From positions 1 to 64,000 of the forward strand of contig NZ_JAVESS010000007.1 of the NCBI RefSeq assembly GCF_034006445.1: 64,000 nt of DNA. Reading direction: 5' to 3'. Below are positions 7,706 through 17,241 of the stretch, one piece after another; the stretch's first letter is position 1; the number at the start of each line of letters is the position of its first letter. This DNA is from Desulfovibrio sp. GTDB taxonomy: Bacteria; Desulfobacterota; Desulfovibrionia; Desulfovibrionales; Desulfovibrionaceae. The notes below the pieces were generated by a model. That model did no database searches, was not told where the DNA came from, and worked only from the letters and a program-made list of their open reading frames with translations. Made by a program: the position numbers and the translations under genes.

Positions 7706-8725
7706 TTAATTGCCGAAAACAAGCGGCTCTTCAGCCAGGGTTGCCACCATCACGGCCTTGATGGTGTGCAGGCGGTTTTCCGCCTCTTCAAAGGCCATGT
7801 TGCGCGGCGATTCAAAAACTTCGTCGTTGACTTCCATGCAATCAATGCCGAACCGCTGGAAGATTTCTTCGCCAACGGCTGTGCTGCGGTTGTGGAAGCT
7901 CGGCAGGCAATGCAGAAACTTGCAGTCGTCATTGCCCGTCAGGCGCATGGTGTCGCCAGTGATGCGGTAGGGAGTGAGCAGTTCTATGCGCTCTTTCCAC
8001 ACATCGTCAGGTTCGCCCATGGAGACCCATACGTCCGTTGACAGAAAGTCGCAGCCACGAACGCCGTCTTCAACGCTCTCGGTGCGGCTGATACGGGCCC
8101 CGGTTTCTTGGGCGATCTGGCAGGCAATTTCATACACCTCGTCAGAAGTCCACAGCGCCCGAGGGGCCACAGAACGAAAATCCACGCCCAGCAGGGCAGA
8201 GCCAACCATAAGCGAATTGCCCATATTGTAGCGCGCGTCGCCGAGATAGGCCATGGTCTGACGGTTCAGCGGCTTGGGGCAGCATTCGCGCATGGTCAGC
8301 ATGTCCGCCAGAAGCTGGGTGGGATGCCATTCATTGGTCAGCCCGTTCCACACCGGCACAGAAGCATGTTCGGCCAGCGCTTCAACCCTTTCCTGGCCAA
8401 AGCCGCGGTACTCGATGCCGTCATAAAAGCGGGAAAGCACGCGGGCGGTGTCGGCCAGCGACTCTTTTTTGCCCATCTGCGAGCCGGAAGGTCCAAGGTA
8501 GGTTATGTTCGCGCCCTGGTCATACGCAGCCACTTCAAAGGAACAGCGGGTTCTGGTGGAATCTTTTTCAAACAGGATGACAATGTTTTTGTCCCGCAAA
8601 AACTTTGGCTCCCGGCGCGTTTTTTTGGCCTGCTTGAGGTTGGCCGCCAGGTCCAGCAGATAGGTGAGATCTTCCGGCGTGAAGTCGGTTTCCTTCAGAA
8701 AGTCTCTTTTTTGCAGTCTGTTCAT
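7706..8725 (-). CDS. argF: ornithine carbamoyltransferase
   Basis: A 339-residue cytoplasmic enzyme that makes citrulline from ornithine and carbamoyl phosphate in arginine biosynthesis. The carbamoyl-phosphate loop STRTRCSFE, the HPTQLLAD block, DARYNMGNS and the ornithine-binding [10 protein letters not shown] motif with the reactive Cys are all present. Length is normal for the family. ATG at 8725 is chosen because AAAGGTGG lies 8 bases upstream; a GTG four codons earlier overlaps that ribosome site. An ArgA-like acetyltransferase gene lies 120 bases upstream on the same strand, which supports a biosynthetic rather than catabolic (ArcB) role. Confidence 0.93.
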   Translation of the reverse strand: MNRLQKRDFLKETDFTPEDLTYLLDLAANLKQAKKTRREPKFLRDKNIVILFEKDSTRTRCSFEVAAYDQGANITYLGPSGSQMGKKESLADTARVLSRFYDGIEYRGFGQERVEALAEHASVPVWNGLTNEWHPTQLLADMLTMRECCPKPLNRQTMAYLGDARYNMGNSLMVGSALLGVDFRSVAPRALWTSDEVYEIACQIAQETGARISRTESVEDGVRGCDFLSTDVWVSMGEPDDVWKERIELLTPYRITGDTMRLTGNDDCKFLHCLPSFHNRSTAVGEEIFQRFGIDCMEVNDEVFESPRNMAFEEAENRLHTIKAVMVATLAEEPLVFGN

Positions 8726-8845
8726 GCGCTGTTCCACCTTTGAATGGAGTGATGGGCCTGCCGTATGGTAAAACGGGCCGGCCCTGCTGTGCTGATTAAA
8801 GCCGTTTTTTTGCTGCCGTTTGCGCCGTCAAAAGGGCGCGGGACG

Positions 8846-9394
8846 TCATAGCGGCAGAAGCATGGCTATTTCGTCACAGCAGTAGAATTTGGGGCATTTG
8901 CTGCATTCGACCCAAACGCTTGGGGGCATGTCGTCCCTGTCAAATTCCTTGAAGCCGCATTTGGCGAAGAAGTCCGGCACGAGAGTAAAAACAAAGACTC
9001 TCGGCAGGGCAAGGCTGCGGCAACGCTCCACCAGCATTGACACAAGACGCCTGCCAAAACCCTGTCCCTGGCAGGACGGATGCACCGCCACAGAGCGGAT
9101 TTCGCCCAGGTCGGCCCAGAGAACGTGCACGGCCCCGCAGGCCACGATGACATCGCGGCCGCCGTCCGCTGCGGGCGCTGTGGCCACCATGTAGTCCTGT
9201 ATGTGTTGGTACAGGTACTGGGGGCCACGGGCCAGCATGACGTTGGCCGAAGCATACTGGTTGATAAGCGCCGACATGCCGTGCACATCCTCAACCGTAG
9301 CGGGCCGGATGACCAGCTTTGAAAGGTCGCTTATGCAGACATCGGGAACAATGGGCCTATCATCAGCGCCTGAGCGCGGAATGGCGATGGGCAT
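8846..9394 (-). CDS. N-acetylglutamate synthase-like GNAT acetyltransferase
   Basis: A 182-residue single GNAT domain. GEIRSVAVHPSCQGQGFGRR is the acetyl-CoA pyrophosphate-binding motif (V-x-P-x-x-Q-x-x-G-x-G). The C-terminal ECSKCPKFYCCDEIAMLL, with clustered cysteines, is characteristic of short stand-alone ArgA proteins that lack the amino-acid-kinase domain. Acetylating glutamate is the first step of arginine synthesis. argF directly downstream supports this. Start 9394 follows GAGG; a longer frame to 9466 has no ribosome site. Confidence 0.8.
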   Translation of the reverse strand: MPIAIPRSGADDRPIVPDVCISDLSKLVIRPATVEDVHGMSALINQYASANVMLARGPQYLYQHIQDYMVATAPAADGGRDVIVACGAVHVLWADLGEIRSVAVHPSCQGQGFGRRLVSMLVERCRSLALPRVFVFTLVPDFFAKCGFKEFDRDDMPPSVWVECSKCPKFYCCDEIAMLLPL

Positions 9395-9869
9395 CTTTTT
9401 TGCCTCTGGTTCTGGGGGGTAAAGAATTGAAAACCGCCAGCCTGTGAAATGCCTGGCGGCAGGCACAACCTGAAAAACGCAAGCCGTAAACGGCGAAATT
9501 TTGAAACAAAGATTTCACATAGCACTATTGCTTTTTGGGCGCAAGATACTTTTAGGCTGGCTGGGTACTGGCGGGGTATTGGCGTGCTACTGGCGTGCTA
9601 CTGGCGGGGTGCTGCGGGAGACTGCGGGGTACTGCGGGAGACTGCAGCGGCTGCAGGTGCAGGCCGCGTCGCAGTGCGTAAAACTTGGCCGGATGGCGTG
9701 GGGGGCAAGCCCAAAGCGGGCGGCCGTGGCAGCAATGCACGGGCTTTGTGACAGTGCGGTGTGCAACTATCCAGACTTACAGATGTTTACTTGCGCTAGT
9801 CTGCGGGCAACCGACGCGCCCTGGCGTGTGGTAACCACCGGGTATAGGTATACGCAGACGCCGCTGCCT
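9395..9869. repeat. intergenic with short imperfect tandem repeats
   Basis: No gene is supported. From about 9560 to 9650 the sequence is an imperfect array of 11-12 bp units (TACTGGCGGGG, TATTGGCGTGC, TACTGGCGTGC, TGCTGCGGGAGA). Small ORFs here encode only the repeat. Confidence 0.6.
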
Positions 9870-10169
9870 GGAGCAGTATCACTTTGAAAAAAAGTACACG
9901 TCTCACACTGCACGAGGGCGCAAAGCGTTGTAGCATGGTGTGAATTCCGCCAAAAGTCGTATTTTCGACAGAGTGGCAAATTGAAACGTAAAGCATTGCA
10001 ACGTTAGGGAAGCACTGATTCAAGAACCTTCTGGAAACGCGTAGTTATTTTCTTTGGCAAGGCGCGATCTTTTGTTGAAGCAGGAGTGGGCTCTTCCGTC
10101 CTCGACTGTTTCAAAAAAGTGAAGCAACGCGCCAAACGGAATAACTACGCGTTTTCTTAGTCTGCTCTA
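9870..10169 (-). repeat. family A repeat, degenerate, interrupted by a family D element
   Basis: 9870-10003 is a worn copy of family A in reverse orientation: GAGCAG at the left end, an ACTTTGAAAA arm, then AGAGTGGCAAATTGAAA. At 10004-10159 it is broken by a D element. The last 10 bases, GTCTGCTCTA, restore the expected right end of A. The A/D block ends exactly at the stop codon of the neighbouring gene. Confidence 0.65.
10004..10159 (+). repeat. family D element (MITE-like), copy 1
   Basis: 156 bp that match the reverse complement of 43923-44082 over nearly the whole length, including AGCAGGAGTGG, CTCTTCCGTCCTCGACTGTT and GCCAAACGGAAT. The ends, TTAGGGAAGCACTGAT and CGCGTTTTCTTA, are worn forms of the perfect terminal repeat of copy 2. 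It interrupts a family A repeat. Confidence 0.75.
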
Positions 10170-11647
10170 GCTGCAGAGACTGAGGGCATGCTCGCAGATA
10201 TCTTCAGTATAAAAGCGAAAGGCGCTTTCTTCCGCAGTTTTGGCCACAAGCAGTGCGATGCTGGCCCTGTTTATCATTTCCATAAAGGGCAGTTCTTCTT
10301 CCTCAATGGCATCTGTCGTGTAAATGCCCGCATGCAGGTGAAGGGGAAAAACATTGGAGGGCTCATATGCGCCGCGCTCTATCTCGCTGGCGGTATGCGC
10401 AAAGGTGGCGATCAGGCTTTCATGGTCTGTAAAAGGCATAATTCCGGCAAAAGTATCGCCAGTGATGTGACAGCAGCGGGCAAGCGGGCCACGGCAGTTT
10501 TTTTCAAGTATGCGCGCAATGCGCCGCAATTCTTTGTCGCCCGCCTTGACCCCGAGCATTTTGTTGTAGAACTTGAAATTCTTTATGTCTGCCAGCCAAA
10601 CGGCAAAGACCGTATCCGGATTTTTTCGCAAAAGTTCTGTTGCTTCCAGTTGCAGACGATGACTGTTGATGCCGCCGGTTACGGGGTCGACAAAAGCCAG
10701 CTTTTGCAGTTGGCGGTCGCGCCATTCTGTCAGCCGGTATACGCGCCAGGCCAGGAAGAGAAAGCAGATCAGCGCCAGAATGGTAACAACGCCTCCACCG
10801 TACAGCAGCAGGGGAGAGACGAGATCCAGCGCGTCCAGCGGCACCGCGCAGAAAAGAAGCCAGTTGTTGCTCTGAATGGGGTCAAAAGCCGCAAGATACT
10901 GTTTATTCTCATTATGATACAAAAAATAGTGCCTATGGCCCTGAGCCAGCTTGTTCAGGGCTTCCTGGTGGTCGGCTTCATTCACATGACCAAGGTCAAA
11001 AATGTTCTCCACGCCGCTGGCGGGGCCACGGTCTGAGGACAGAATAAAGTGCCCCTGAGCGTCAATCAGCCCCGCAAAGCCTTTGGCATTGAAAAGGGGC
11101 GTGCTGAGAATATTCAAAAAAACGTCCGCCCTTGTCAGCCCGATCAGTACATGGCTGACGTGCTCATCACTGGGCACGGGCACAGTACAGTAGATCACCT
11201 GACCTGGGGCGTAGGGATTTTTGCGGGGAGGGGAGAGAGCCGCTCCTCCCGCAAGGGCCGTGTGAAACGATTCCTCTTCAGAGAAGTCCACGTTGCGGGC
11301 GACAATGCCCTGCGCATCAGCCACATCGCCCAGGCCCGAGGGGGTGATGAGTCCGATGTGTGTAAAGCTGCTGTTGTTGCGGATTTCTTTATGCAGCGGA
11401 AGCGTTTTTTGCTGCGACATGTAGCTGACTGTGGTGGCAAGGCGTGAAGGGTCTGAAAATTTTGCGCCAGCTGGCGTTGCAGCAGTATTCGCAACTGCGT
11501 TGTGGTTTCATACAGGTGTATTATGTTTACCTGCTCGATCTGCCTGGTCGCGTGCCGCAGCAACATGAGGCTGCAGACAAGGAAAAGGCCGCCGACAATA
11601 AAGGCTATGGCGTAGATGCGTTTAATCTGCTGCTTGCTTCTGTACAT
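10167..11647 (-). pseudogene. membrane Cache-type sensor with degenerate GGDEF domain, frameshifted
   Basis: The intact gene would encode about 490 residues: TM1 (YAIAFIVGGLFLVCSLMLL), an extracytoplasmic Cache-like domain, TM2 (LLLYGGGVVTILALICFLFL) and a GGDEF-family domain. The frame is broken near 11437. Upstream it reads ...FQTLHALPPQS; after restoring one G (TTGGCC for TTGCC) it reads LATTVSYMSQQKTLPLHKE and continues to the end. The signature loop reads TGDTF in place of GGDEF, so even an intact protein should not make cyclic di-GMP. The frameshift may be a real mutation or a sequencing error. The TAG stop comes from the end of the adjoining repeat. Confidence 0.8.
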
Positions 11648-12328
11648 GCCGATCCTCTACAGAATGATATGTATAGTAAATACCTTAATCTATTTATTGG
11701 CAAGAGATAAAACAGCCGTTCCCATCTGTAAAGAAATTTCTCCTTTTATTTTGCTATATTACCTAAAGTTTTTAAATTATTCGAACGTGCGGGTGGCATC
11801 TGTTAGCACACGCAGATGCGCTGCAGCGCTTGCCCGTCCTGCTTTTTGGATCAACGGGAAGGTATGTGTGCGGAAGCACATATTTTTATTTTTTACGCAG
11901 GCAGACTCCTTAAGGCTTGCCGCCCAGTATATACTTTTGTGCACTATTTGGGTGAACTGCAAAAGGTGTAAATTTTTAGCAGCAGGGCACTATGCGCCTT
12001 TTTTATCATGAATTTAAATAGATTTTCTTATAGTTGTTTTATTCAAGTGTGTTATGAAGTCATGACATGGCGATGTTGAGATTTTCTTGTCGGCAGATTT
12101 TTACGGCCTAAAAATTTCTGTTCTTTTCCAGTATGTTATTAATGCTGTTTACTCTTAACCATGTGGTGCGGTAAGATACAAGCAGCGCAAGCGAAAGGCT
12201 GTTTGATTGTGCAAACAACCTGCAATGAACGGATGCCTCAGTCCTGCGGCCTGGCGGATACAGGCGGATATAAGGCATGGCCCCGCCCAGGTTGCCAGAG
12301 ACATTCATTTACCTCTGAGGATTATTTT
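11648..12328. other. AT-rich intergenic leader of the fumarate reductase operon
   Basis: About 680 bases with no credible gene. A long untranslated leader for mfrA is likely, since the ATG at 12329 is the first start with a good ribosome site. No riboswitch or terminator is recognisable. Confidence 0.4.
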
Positions 12329-14161
12329 ATGACGCAACAGTTTACCCGCAGAAAATTTCTGCAATCGGCCTGTATCACCCTCAGCGCGCTGACGGTGAGC
12401 GCCAGCGGCCTTGACAAGGCCCTGGCTGCCGTTACTGGTATTGGCCCCATGGCCACATGTGATATCCTTATAATCGGCTCGGGCGGCGCGGGATTGCGCG
12501 CCGCTGTGGCCGCCATGAAAAAGAATCCCAAGCTCAGCGTGGTGGTGGTCAGCAAATGCATGCCCTCCCGCAATGCCACCTGTATGGCCGAAGGCGGCAT
12601 CAACGGCGTTACGGATTTCAGCAAGGGCGATTCCTACGAACTGCACTGCTATGACACCGTCAAGGGCGGCGACTACCTTGTGGACCAGGATTCCACGCTC
12701 AAGTTCTGCGAGCAGGCTGGCCCCACGATCCTGGAACTGGACTATCTTGGCATGCCTTTCTCCCGCACGGAAGACGGCAGGGTAAAGGCCCGGCCTTTTG
12801 GCGGCGCGTCCAAGGTGCGCTGCAACTATTCCGCCGACAAGACTGGCCATATTGTGGCCCATGTCTGTCTGGACGAGGCCCTGACCCATGGCGTGAAGTT
12901 CCTCATGGATTACGAACTGCTGGATCTTGGCGTTGACAACGGCCGTTGCGAAGGCGCGGTGCTGCGCAACATCCGTACCGGAGAAATCGCCCCGGTGCGC
13001 GCCAAGGCAGTGGTGCTGGCCACGGGTGGGTATACCCGCATTTTCTGGAACCGTACGTCCACCCCGTACATTGCCACTGGCGACGGCGTGGCGGCGGCCC
13101 TGCGCGCAGGCGTGCCTTTTGCGGATCCGGAAATGATCCAGTTCCACCCCACTGGCGTGGTGCACGGCGGCGTGCTTATCACCGAGGCGGCGCGTGGAGA
13201 GGGCGGCTACCTGCTCAACAACAAGGGCGAGCGCTTCATGAAAAACTATGCGGCGGCCAAGATGGAACTGGCCCCGCGCGACATCGTGGCCCGCGCCATT
13301 GAAACCGAAATCCGCGAAGGCCGTGGCTATGGCCATGGGCTGGAATCCTATGTGCTGCTGGATCTCGTGCATCTGGGCAGGAACAAGATCATCAATGACC
13401 TCCCGCAGATCCGCCACGTCGGCAAGCTGTTTGAAAATATAGACCTTGTGGACAAGCCCATGATCATCCGCCCCACGGCGCACTATTCCATGGGCGGCAT
13501 TGCCGTGGACAAGTTTGATGACATGTCCACCCCCATGCCCGGCCTGTTTACCGCTGGCGAGGCTTCCTGCGTGTCCATCCACGGCGCCAACCGTCTGGGC
13601 GGCAACTCGCTGGCCGATGCGGTGGTGACAGGAAAGATCGCCGGAAACGGCGCGGCTGCCTATGCGACCACGGCTGATCAGAGTGCGGGCAAGGGCCTGG
13701 CCGATCTGACGGAGCAATGGCAGAGCCGCTTCAAGAATGTCACGAGCGGCGGCGACGCCAAGGCTCTGTATGCCCTGCGCGAAGAAATGGGCGCACAGCT
13801 CTGGGACAACATGGGCATCTTCCGTACCGAGGCCCAGCTTGCCTCCCTGGCGGGCACCCTGGACGAGATGCGCTCGCGCTATGCTGCCCTGCGCGTGCCC
13901 AACGCCAACCCTGTCTTCAACTCCGTATTCACGGAATACGTGGAGCTGGGGAATATGCTGCAACTGGCTCAGGCCGCCTGCCTTGCCGCCACAGAGCGCA
14001 AGGAATCCCGCGGCGCCCACACGCGCGAGGACTATCCCAAGCGTGATGACGTCAACTACCTCAAGCACAGCATGGTCACCATGGATGAAAGCGGCAAGCT
14101 GCACATGGGCTGGAAAGATGTGCAAATCACCAAATTCAAGCCTGAGGAGCGGAAATACTGA
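12329..14161 (+). CDS. mfrA: Tat-exported fumarate reductase flavoprotein (MfrA type)
   Basis: A 610-residue flavoprotein of the FrdA/SdhA family. A twin-arginine signal (TRRKFLQSA, residues 6-14, then a hydrophobic stretch to ALAA at 34) predicts export of the folded, FAD-loaded protein to the periplasm. This is as in the MfrABE methylmenaquinol:fumarate reductases of Wolinella and Campylobacter. The FAD dinucleotide motif GSGGAG is at 50-55. HPTGVVHGG, TEAARGEGGYLL, HYSMGGIAVD and GANRLGGNSLADAV are the substrate and FAD contact blocks. The position of the histidine that binds FAD covalently in E. coli FrdA is Ala here (SRNATCMAEGG), so FAD is probably not covalent. TGAGGA precedes ATG, and the stop overlaps the mfrB start (TGATG). 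The direction, reductase rather than dehydrogenase, is inferred from the family. Confidence 0.87.
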   Translation: MTQQFTRRKFLQSACITLSALTVSASGLDKALAAVTGIGPMATCDILIIGSGGAGLRAAVAAMKKNPKLSVVVVSKCMPSRNATCMAEGGINGVTDFSKGDSYELHCYDTVKGGDYLVDQDSTLKFCEQAGPTILELDYLGMPFSRTEDGRVKARPFGGASKVRCNYSADKTGHIVAHVCLDEALTHGVKFLMDYELLDLGVDNGRCEGAVLRNIRTGEIAPVRAKAVVLATGGYTRIFWNRTSTPYIATGDGVAAALRAGVPFADPEMIQFHPTGVVHGGVLITEAARGEGGYLLNNKGERFMKNYAAAKMELAPRDIVARAIETEIREGRGYGHGLESYVLLDLVHLGRNKIINDLPQIRHVGKLFENIDLVDKPMIIRPTAHYSMGGIAVDKFDDMSTPMPGLFTAGEASCVSIHGANRLGGNSLADAVVTGKIAGNGAAAYATTADQSAGKGLADLTEQWQSRFKNVTSGGDAKALYALREEMGAQLWDNMGIFRTEAQLASLAGTLDEMRSRYAALRVPNANPVFNSVFTEYVELGNMLQLAQAACLAATERKESRGAHTREDYPKRDDVNYLKHSMVTMDESGKLHMGWKDVQITKFKPEERKY

Positions 14162-15120
14162 TGGCTACCCTTATTATTGACCGCTTTGACGGCAAAAAAC
14201 ACTACGAGCAGGCCTACACCCTTGCCACCGACGATGTGGCGGGCAAGACGGTGCTCAATACCCTGTTGTTCATCAAGCAGACCCAGGACCCCACGCTGAA
14301 TTTCACGGCGTCCTGCCGTTGCGCCATTTGCGGCGCATGCGGCGTGAGGGTCAACGGCCATGCCATTCTGGCCTGCGACACCAAGATGGACGACCTCATG
14401 AAAACCTATGGCACGGATACGTTCCGCATCTCGCCCCTGGCCAATTTCAAGGTCATTTCAGACCTTGTGGTGGACTGGGAACCTGCTGTGGACAATCTGC
14501 GTAAAATCCATCCCGGCATGGTGGCCAAGTCCGAGTTTTCCGAGAAGGAAGGCTGCCGCCAGACCCAGGCGGAATTTGACCGCATCAAGAAGCAGTGGGA
14601 CTGCATCATCTGCGGCTGCTGCGCTTCGGAGTGCAACAAGCTCACGGCCGACAACCGCGATTATATGGAACCCTTCGTGTTCACGCATGCCTGGCGTGTT
14701 GCCAATGACTCACGCACCAAGGATCCCCTGCTGCACGGCAAGCCTTCCGTGGCTGGCGGTCTGTGGAACTGCGTACACTGTCAGGAATGCGCCAACCGTT
14801 GCCCCAAGGGCATCAGCTCCGCCGACGACATCGCGGCCATGCGCGCCATGGTCATGGCCAAGGGCATGACCGAGGGCGTTGGCCCCGCCCATGCCAAGTC
14901 CTTCTATACGGACCTGGTGGACGATTCCGGCAGGCTTAATGAAGTGCGGCTTGCCCTGCGCACAGAGGGCGTCAGCACCCTGAGCAGAGCGGGCATGGCC
15001 ATCACCCTGCTGCGGCAGGGCAAGATGAACCCGCTGGAAGTTTTCGGCGGCGAAACCATTGAAGGGCACGATGCCCTTGTGAAGATGATTGAGGCGGCGC
15101 ACGCCGCTGCGAAGGAGTAA
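14161..15120 (+). CDS. mfrB: fumarate reductase iron-sulfur subunit (MfrB type)
   Basis: A 319-residue electron-transfer subunit. The N-terminal plant-type ferredoxin domain holds the [2Fe-2S] cysteines in SCRCAICGACGVRVNG plus the downstream LACDTKM. The C-terminal alpha-helical ferredoxin domain holds CIICGCCASECN and CVHCQECANRCPKG for the [3Fe-4S]/[4Fe-4S] clusters. It passes electrons between MfrE and the flavin of MfrA. There is no signal peptide of its own, so it is expected to be carried through Tat with MfrA, which is inference. Its ATG overlaps the mfrA stop by one base. Confidence 0.87.
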   Translation: MATLIIDRFDGKKHYEQAYTLATDDVAGKTVLNTLLFIKQTQDPTLNFTASCRCAICGACGVRVNGHAILACDTKMDDLMKTYGTDTFRISPLANFKVISDLVVDWEPAVDNLRKIHPGMVAKSEFSEKEGCRQTQAEFDRIKKQWDCIICGCCASECNKLTADNRDYMEPFVFTHAWRVANDSRTKDPLLHGKPSVAGGLWNCVHCQECANRCPKGISSADDIAAMRAMVMAKGMTEGVGPAHAKSFYTDLVDDSGRLNEVRLALRTEGVSTLSRAGMAITLLRQGKMNPLEVFGGETIEGHDALVKMIEAAHAAAKE

Positions 15121-15124
15121 CCGT

Positions 15125-15979
15125 ATGCAGACCGAATATGCCTTTTTCCCCGGCTGCGTGCTGACTCAGGCCGCCAAGGAATCCAAGATGGCCCTTGAAG
15201 CTGTGGCCCCGATCCTGGGCATCACGCTCAAGGAGATCCCCGGCTGGAGCTGTTGCGGCGCTTCGCAGGCTCAGGACGTGGATCACGTGGCAACCCTTGT
15301 GGCCAACGCCCGCAACCTGGCGCTGGCCGAAAAGATGGGGCTGCCCATACTCACCTCGTGCAGCACCTGTCTGCTCATGCTGCGCCGCGCCAAGGAAGAG
15401 CTGGACAGCGGGCAGAAAGACCGCATCAATATCTTTCTGGCCAAGGGAAACATGGCCTACAAAGGCACCAGCGATGTGACCAGCCTGCTTTGGGTGCTGG
15501 CCCGGAATGCCGACGTGCTCAAGTCCAAGGTCGTCAAACCGCTCACAAACCTTAAAGTGGCGGCGTTCTACGGCTGCCACAGCCTGCGGCCGGAATCGGC
15601 CCTTGGTTTCGAAAGCTCCGTGAATCCCTCAAGCTTTGAAACCATTGTCAGCGCCGTGGGCGCACAGACCGCGCCCTTTGCCAAGCGGCTGGACTGCTGC
15701 GGTTTTCATGCCGTCTATCCGGCGGAAAAATCCGTCATGCACATGACCAGCGAAATCGTCAACGACGCCGCTGCCGGCGGCGCAAACTGCATTGTCACCC
15801 CCTGTCCCCTCTGCCAGATGCAGCTGGACATCTATCAGGACAATGCACAGGAAATAAGCAAGTCCAAGGCCCGCGTGCCCGTGCTGCATCTTTCGCAGTT
15901 TGTGGGGCTGGCCCTTGGCATCCCCGGCAAGCAACTGGGGCTTGACTATAACGTCATTGACGCCACCAAGCTCGGCTAA
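15125..15979 (+). CDS. mfrE: CCG-domain subunit of fumarate reductase (MfrE/SdhE, HdrB-like)
   Basis: A 284-residue protein with two cysteine-rich CCG domains (PF02754), as in HdrB and in the E subunit of type-E succinate:quinone oxidoreductases. The first has FPGCVLTQ, GWSCCGAS and SCSTCLLML. The second has FYGCHSL, LDCCGFHA and TPCPLCQMQ. In this family each CCG set can bind a non-cubane iron-sulfur cluster. The subunit links the complex to the quinone pool without classical transmembrane helices. AAGGAG lies 8 bases before ATG, 4 bases after the mfrB stop, so the three genes form one operon. Confidence 0.85.
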   Translation: MQTEYAFFPGCVLTQAAKESKMALEAVAPILGITLKEIPGWSCCGASQAQDVDHVATLVANARNLALAEKMGLPILTSCSTCLLMLRRAKEELDSGQKDRINIFLAKGNMAYKGTSDVTSLLWVLARNADVLKSKVVKPLTNLKVAAFYGCHSLRPESALGFESSVNPSSFETIVSAVGAQTAPFAKRLDCCGFHAVYPAEKSVMHMTSEIVNDAAAGGANCIVTPCPLCQMQLDIYQDNAQEISKSKARVPVLHLSQFVGLALGIPGKQLGLDYNVIDATKLG

Positions 15980-15988
15980 GGAAATACC

Positions 15989-16177
15989 AGCGCGTTTCCA
16001 GGAGGCTCTTTAGTCAGGGCTTCCCCAACACGGCATGGCTGTTCGCGTTTTTTGAGCAGTTTATGAATGAAACGAGTTGACTGTTTTGCAAGGATTTTCC
16101 TGAAAATCCTTGCCACGAAATGCGAGTAGTCAGGCTTTTGCCTGCCGTACGCGAGCATTTCAAGTGTTAAATGCTCT
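15989..16177 (+). repeat. family D fragment and family C repeat, copy 1
   Basis: 15989-16025 (GCGCGTTTCCAGGAGGCTCT...) matches one end of a family D element. 16054-16177 is a C repeat starting GAGCAGTTTATGAATGAAA. It contains two hairpins, GCAAGGATTTTC/GAAAATCCTTGC and GGCTTTTGCC, and ends AGTGTTAAATGCTCT. Other C copies are at 51859-51975 and, inverted, at 58224-58350. Confidence 0.8.
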
Positions 16178-16192
16178 GGTGGCGCAACGTCA

Positions 16193-16262
16193 GGCGGCCC
16201 TTTTCATCCGGCAAGCGCGCGAGTGCCCGCTTCCGCCATGAAAAGGGCCGCCTTTGTATTTT
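16193..16262 (+). terminator. long hairpin terminator after mfrABE
   Basis: A perfect 15-bp stem (GGCGGCCCTTTTCAT/ATGAAAAGGGCCGCC) encloses 30 bases and is followed by TTTGTATTTTTG. It lies 214 bases past mfrE, pushed away by the inserted repeats. Confidence 0.75.
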
Positions 16263-16328
16263 TGCGCAAAAGGGGTACAGAGATTACAGGATTAGGATCT
16301 GAACGGGGAGAGCGCCACGTTGCAGTGT

Positions 16329-16400
16329 TTTGTGGGGGAGGGACCCTTTTGAGAAAGGGTCTCCTCCACCACGCCCCCACCCCCTAAAATTTTTACCGTG
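16329..16400 (+). repeat. family B repeat, copy 1
   Basis: TTTTGTGGGGGAGGGACCC, then a T/A-rich turn, then AAAGGGTCTCCTCC and a C-rich run ending CCCCCTAAAA. The arms pair into a strong terminator-like hairpin. A family A copy follows 190 bases downstream. Confidence 0.85.
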
Positions 16401-16594
16401 TTTTAGCAGAGTACAACAAGGTTTCTGTTCGAGCGCTGGGATGTTGGAGGCAGTGCCCGCCAGGCATCACTCCATTGCCGCATGTATCTGGCCTACTCTG
16501 TGTGGGTCTGCTTGCAGCGCTGGCTGCTGTTCTGGTTGTTTTTGGAACAAGCGGTGCGCATGCGCCGGACGGACAGTGGCAGATCGTTGAAATC

Positions 16595-16745
16595 AGAGCA
16601 TTTCAACTTTGAAAAAGTGTAAATGCTCTAAGGCTGCACGACAGTGCAGCGCGCCGCAACGTGTCATGGATTCAGCCGCAAATCACATTTTTCGGCTGAA
16701 TGAAAACTTTGAACTATGTAACATTTCAAAGTTAATCTGCTCTGG
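16595..16745 (-). repeat. family A repeat, copy 2 (reverse orientation)
   Basis: 151 bp from AGAGCATTTC to TTAATCTGCTCT. It has the family order of hairpins in reverse: GGCTGCAC/GTGCAGC, GCGCCGCAACG, ATTCAGCCG...CGGCTGAAT and a TTTGAAA stem. Confidence 0.85.
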
Positions 16746-17241
16746 ACCGAAACGCTGCATTTTTCATTTGCTGCGCTGATGAAAATGGCGGCGTGAACAT
16801 TTTTTTCTGAACTGTGTCATGCTGCGACATCGTGTTCGGGCAACTGTTGCACGCAGGGATGGACTGTACTTATTGTCACATGAACCGCCAGTATAGAGTT
16901 TGCGCGAAATGCCATTTGCGCGGTGCTATGACCGCAAAGCAACTTTTGCGACTGACCGCAAAAAGAAGCGCAGAGGGGAGCAGTGCCGGAGGCGCTGTTA
17001 TGAAAGCAAAAAAAATCAAGGCATATTAAGCGAAGGGCAAGTAACGACACGAAATTTTTGCAGACTGTTTAATCAATGAATGAGGAAATTTTCTTTCTTA
17101 TTGACGCAAAATGCCAGTTCGTTTAACTCTAGAAATCGTGAAAAGTATCAGGAAGGGAGGAGGAAGCACATTAGTTTTATGTTGTGAGAAACGAGTTAGG
17201 GTGAATATTTTCACAACTCGCAATGTAGTGGGGCAAAAATT
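16746..17241. other. intergenic upstream of the ech operon
   Basis: No supported gene. GTTGTGAGAAA at 17181 and ATTTTCACAAC at 17207 form an imperfect inverted repeat 24-61 bases before echA. It could be a regulator site, but its spacing fits neither the HcpR nor the Rex consensus. A CxxC-containing 71-codon ORF at 16814-17029 lacks a ribosome site. Confidence 0.4.

Noticed and set aside
12305-14125. 606-codon ORF antisense to mfrA
   Set aside because: It is the shadow frame of a GC-rich real gene; no ribosome site and no protein family features.
16814-17029. 71-codon ORF with CxxCH and CxxC motifs before echA
   Set aside because: No ribosome site, no similarity I recognise, and it lies in a repeat-rich gap. 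The cysteines alone are not enough.
17181-17217. TTGTGA...TCACAA inverted repeat as an HcpR or Rex site before echA
   Set aside because: The half-sites are too far apart for either consensus (about 20 bases between them instead of 4-6). Left as a note only.
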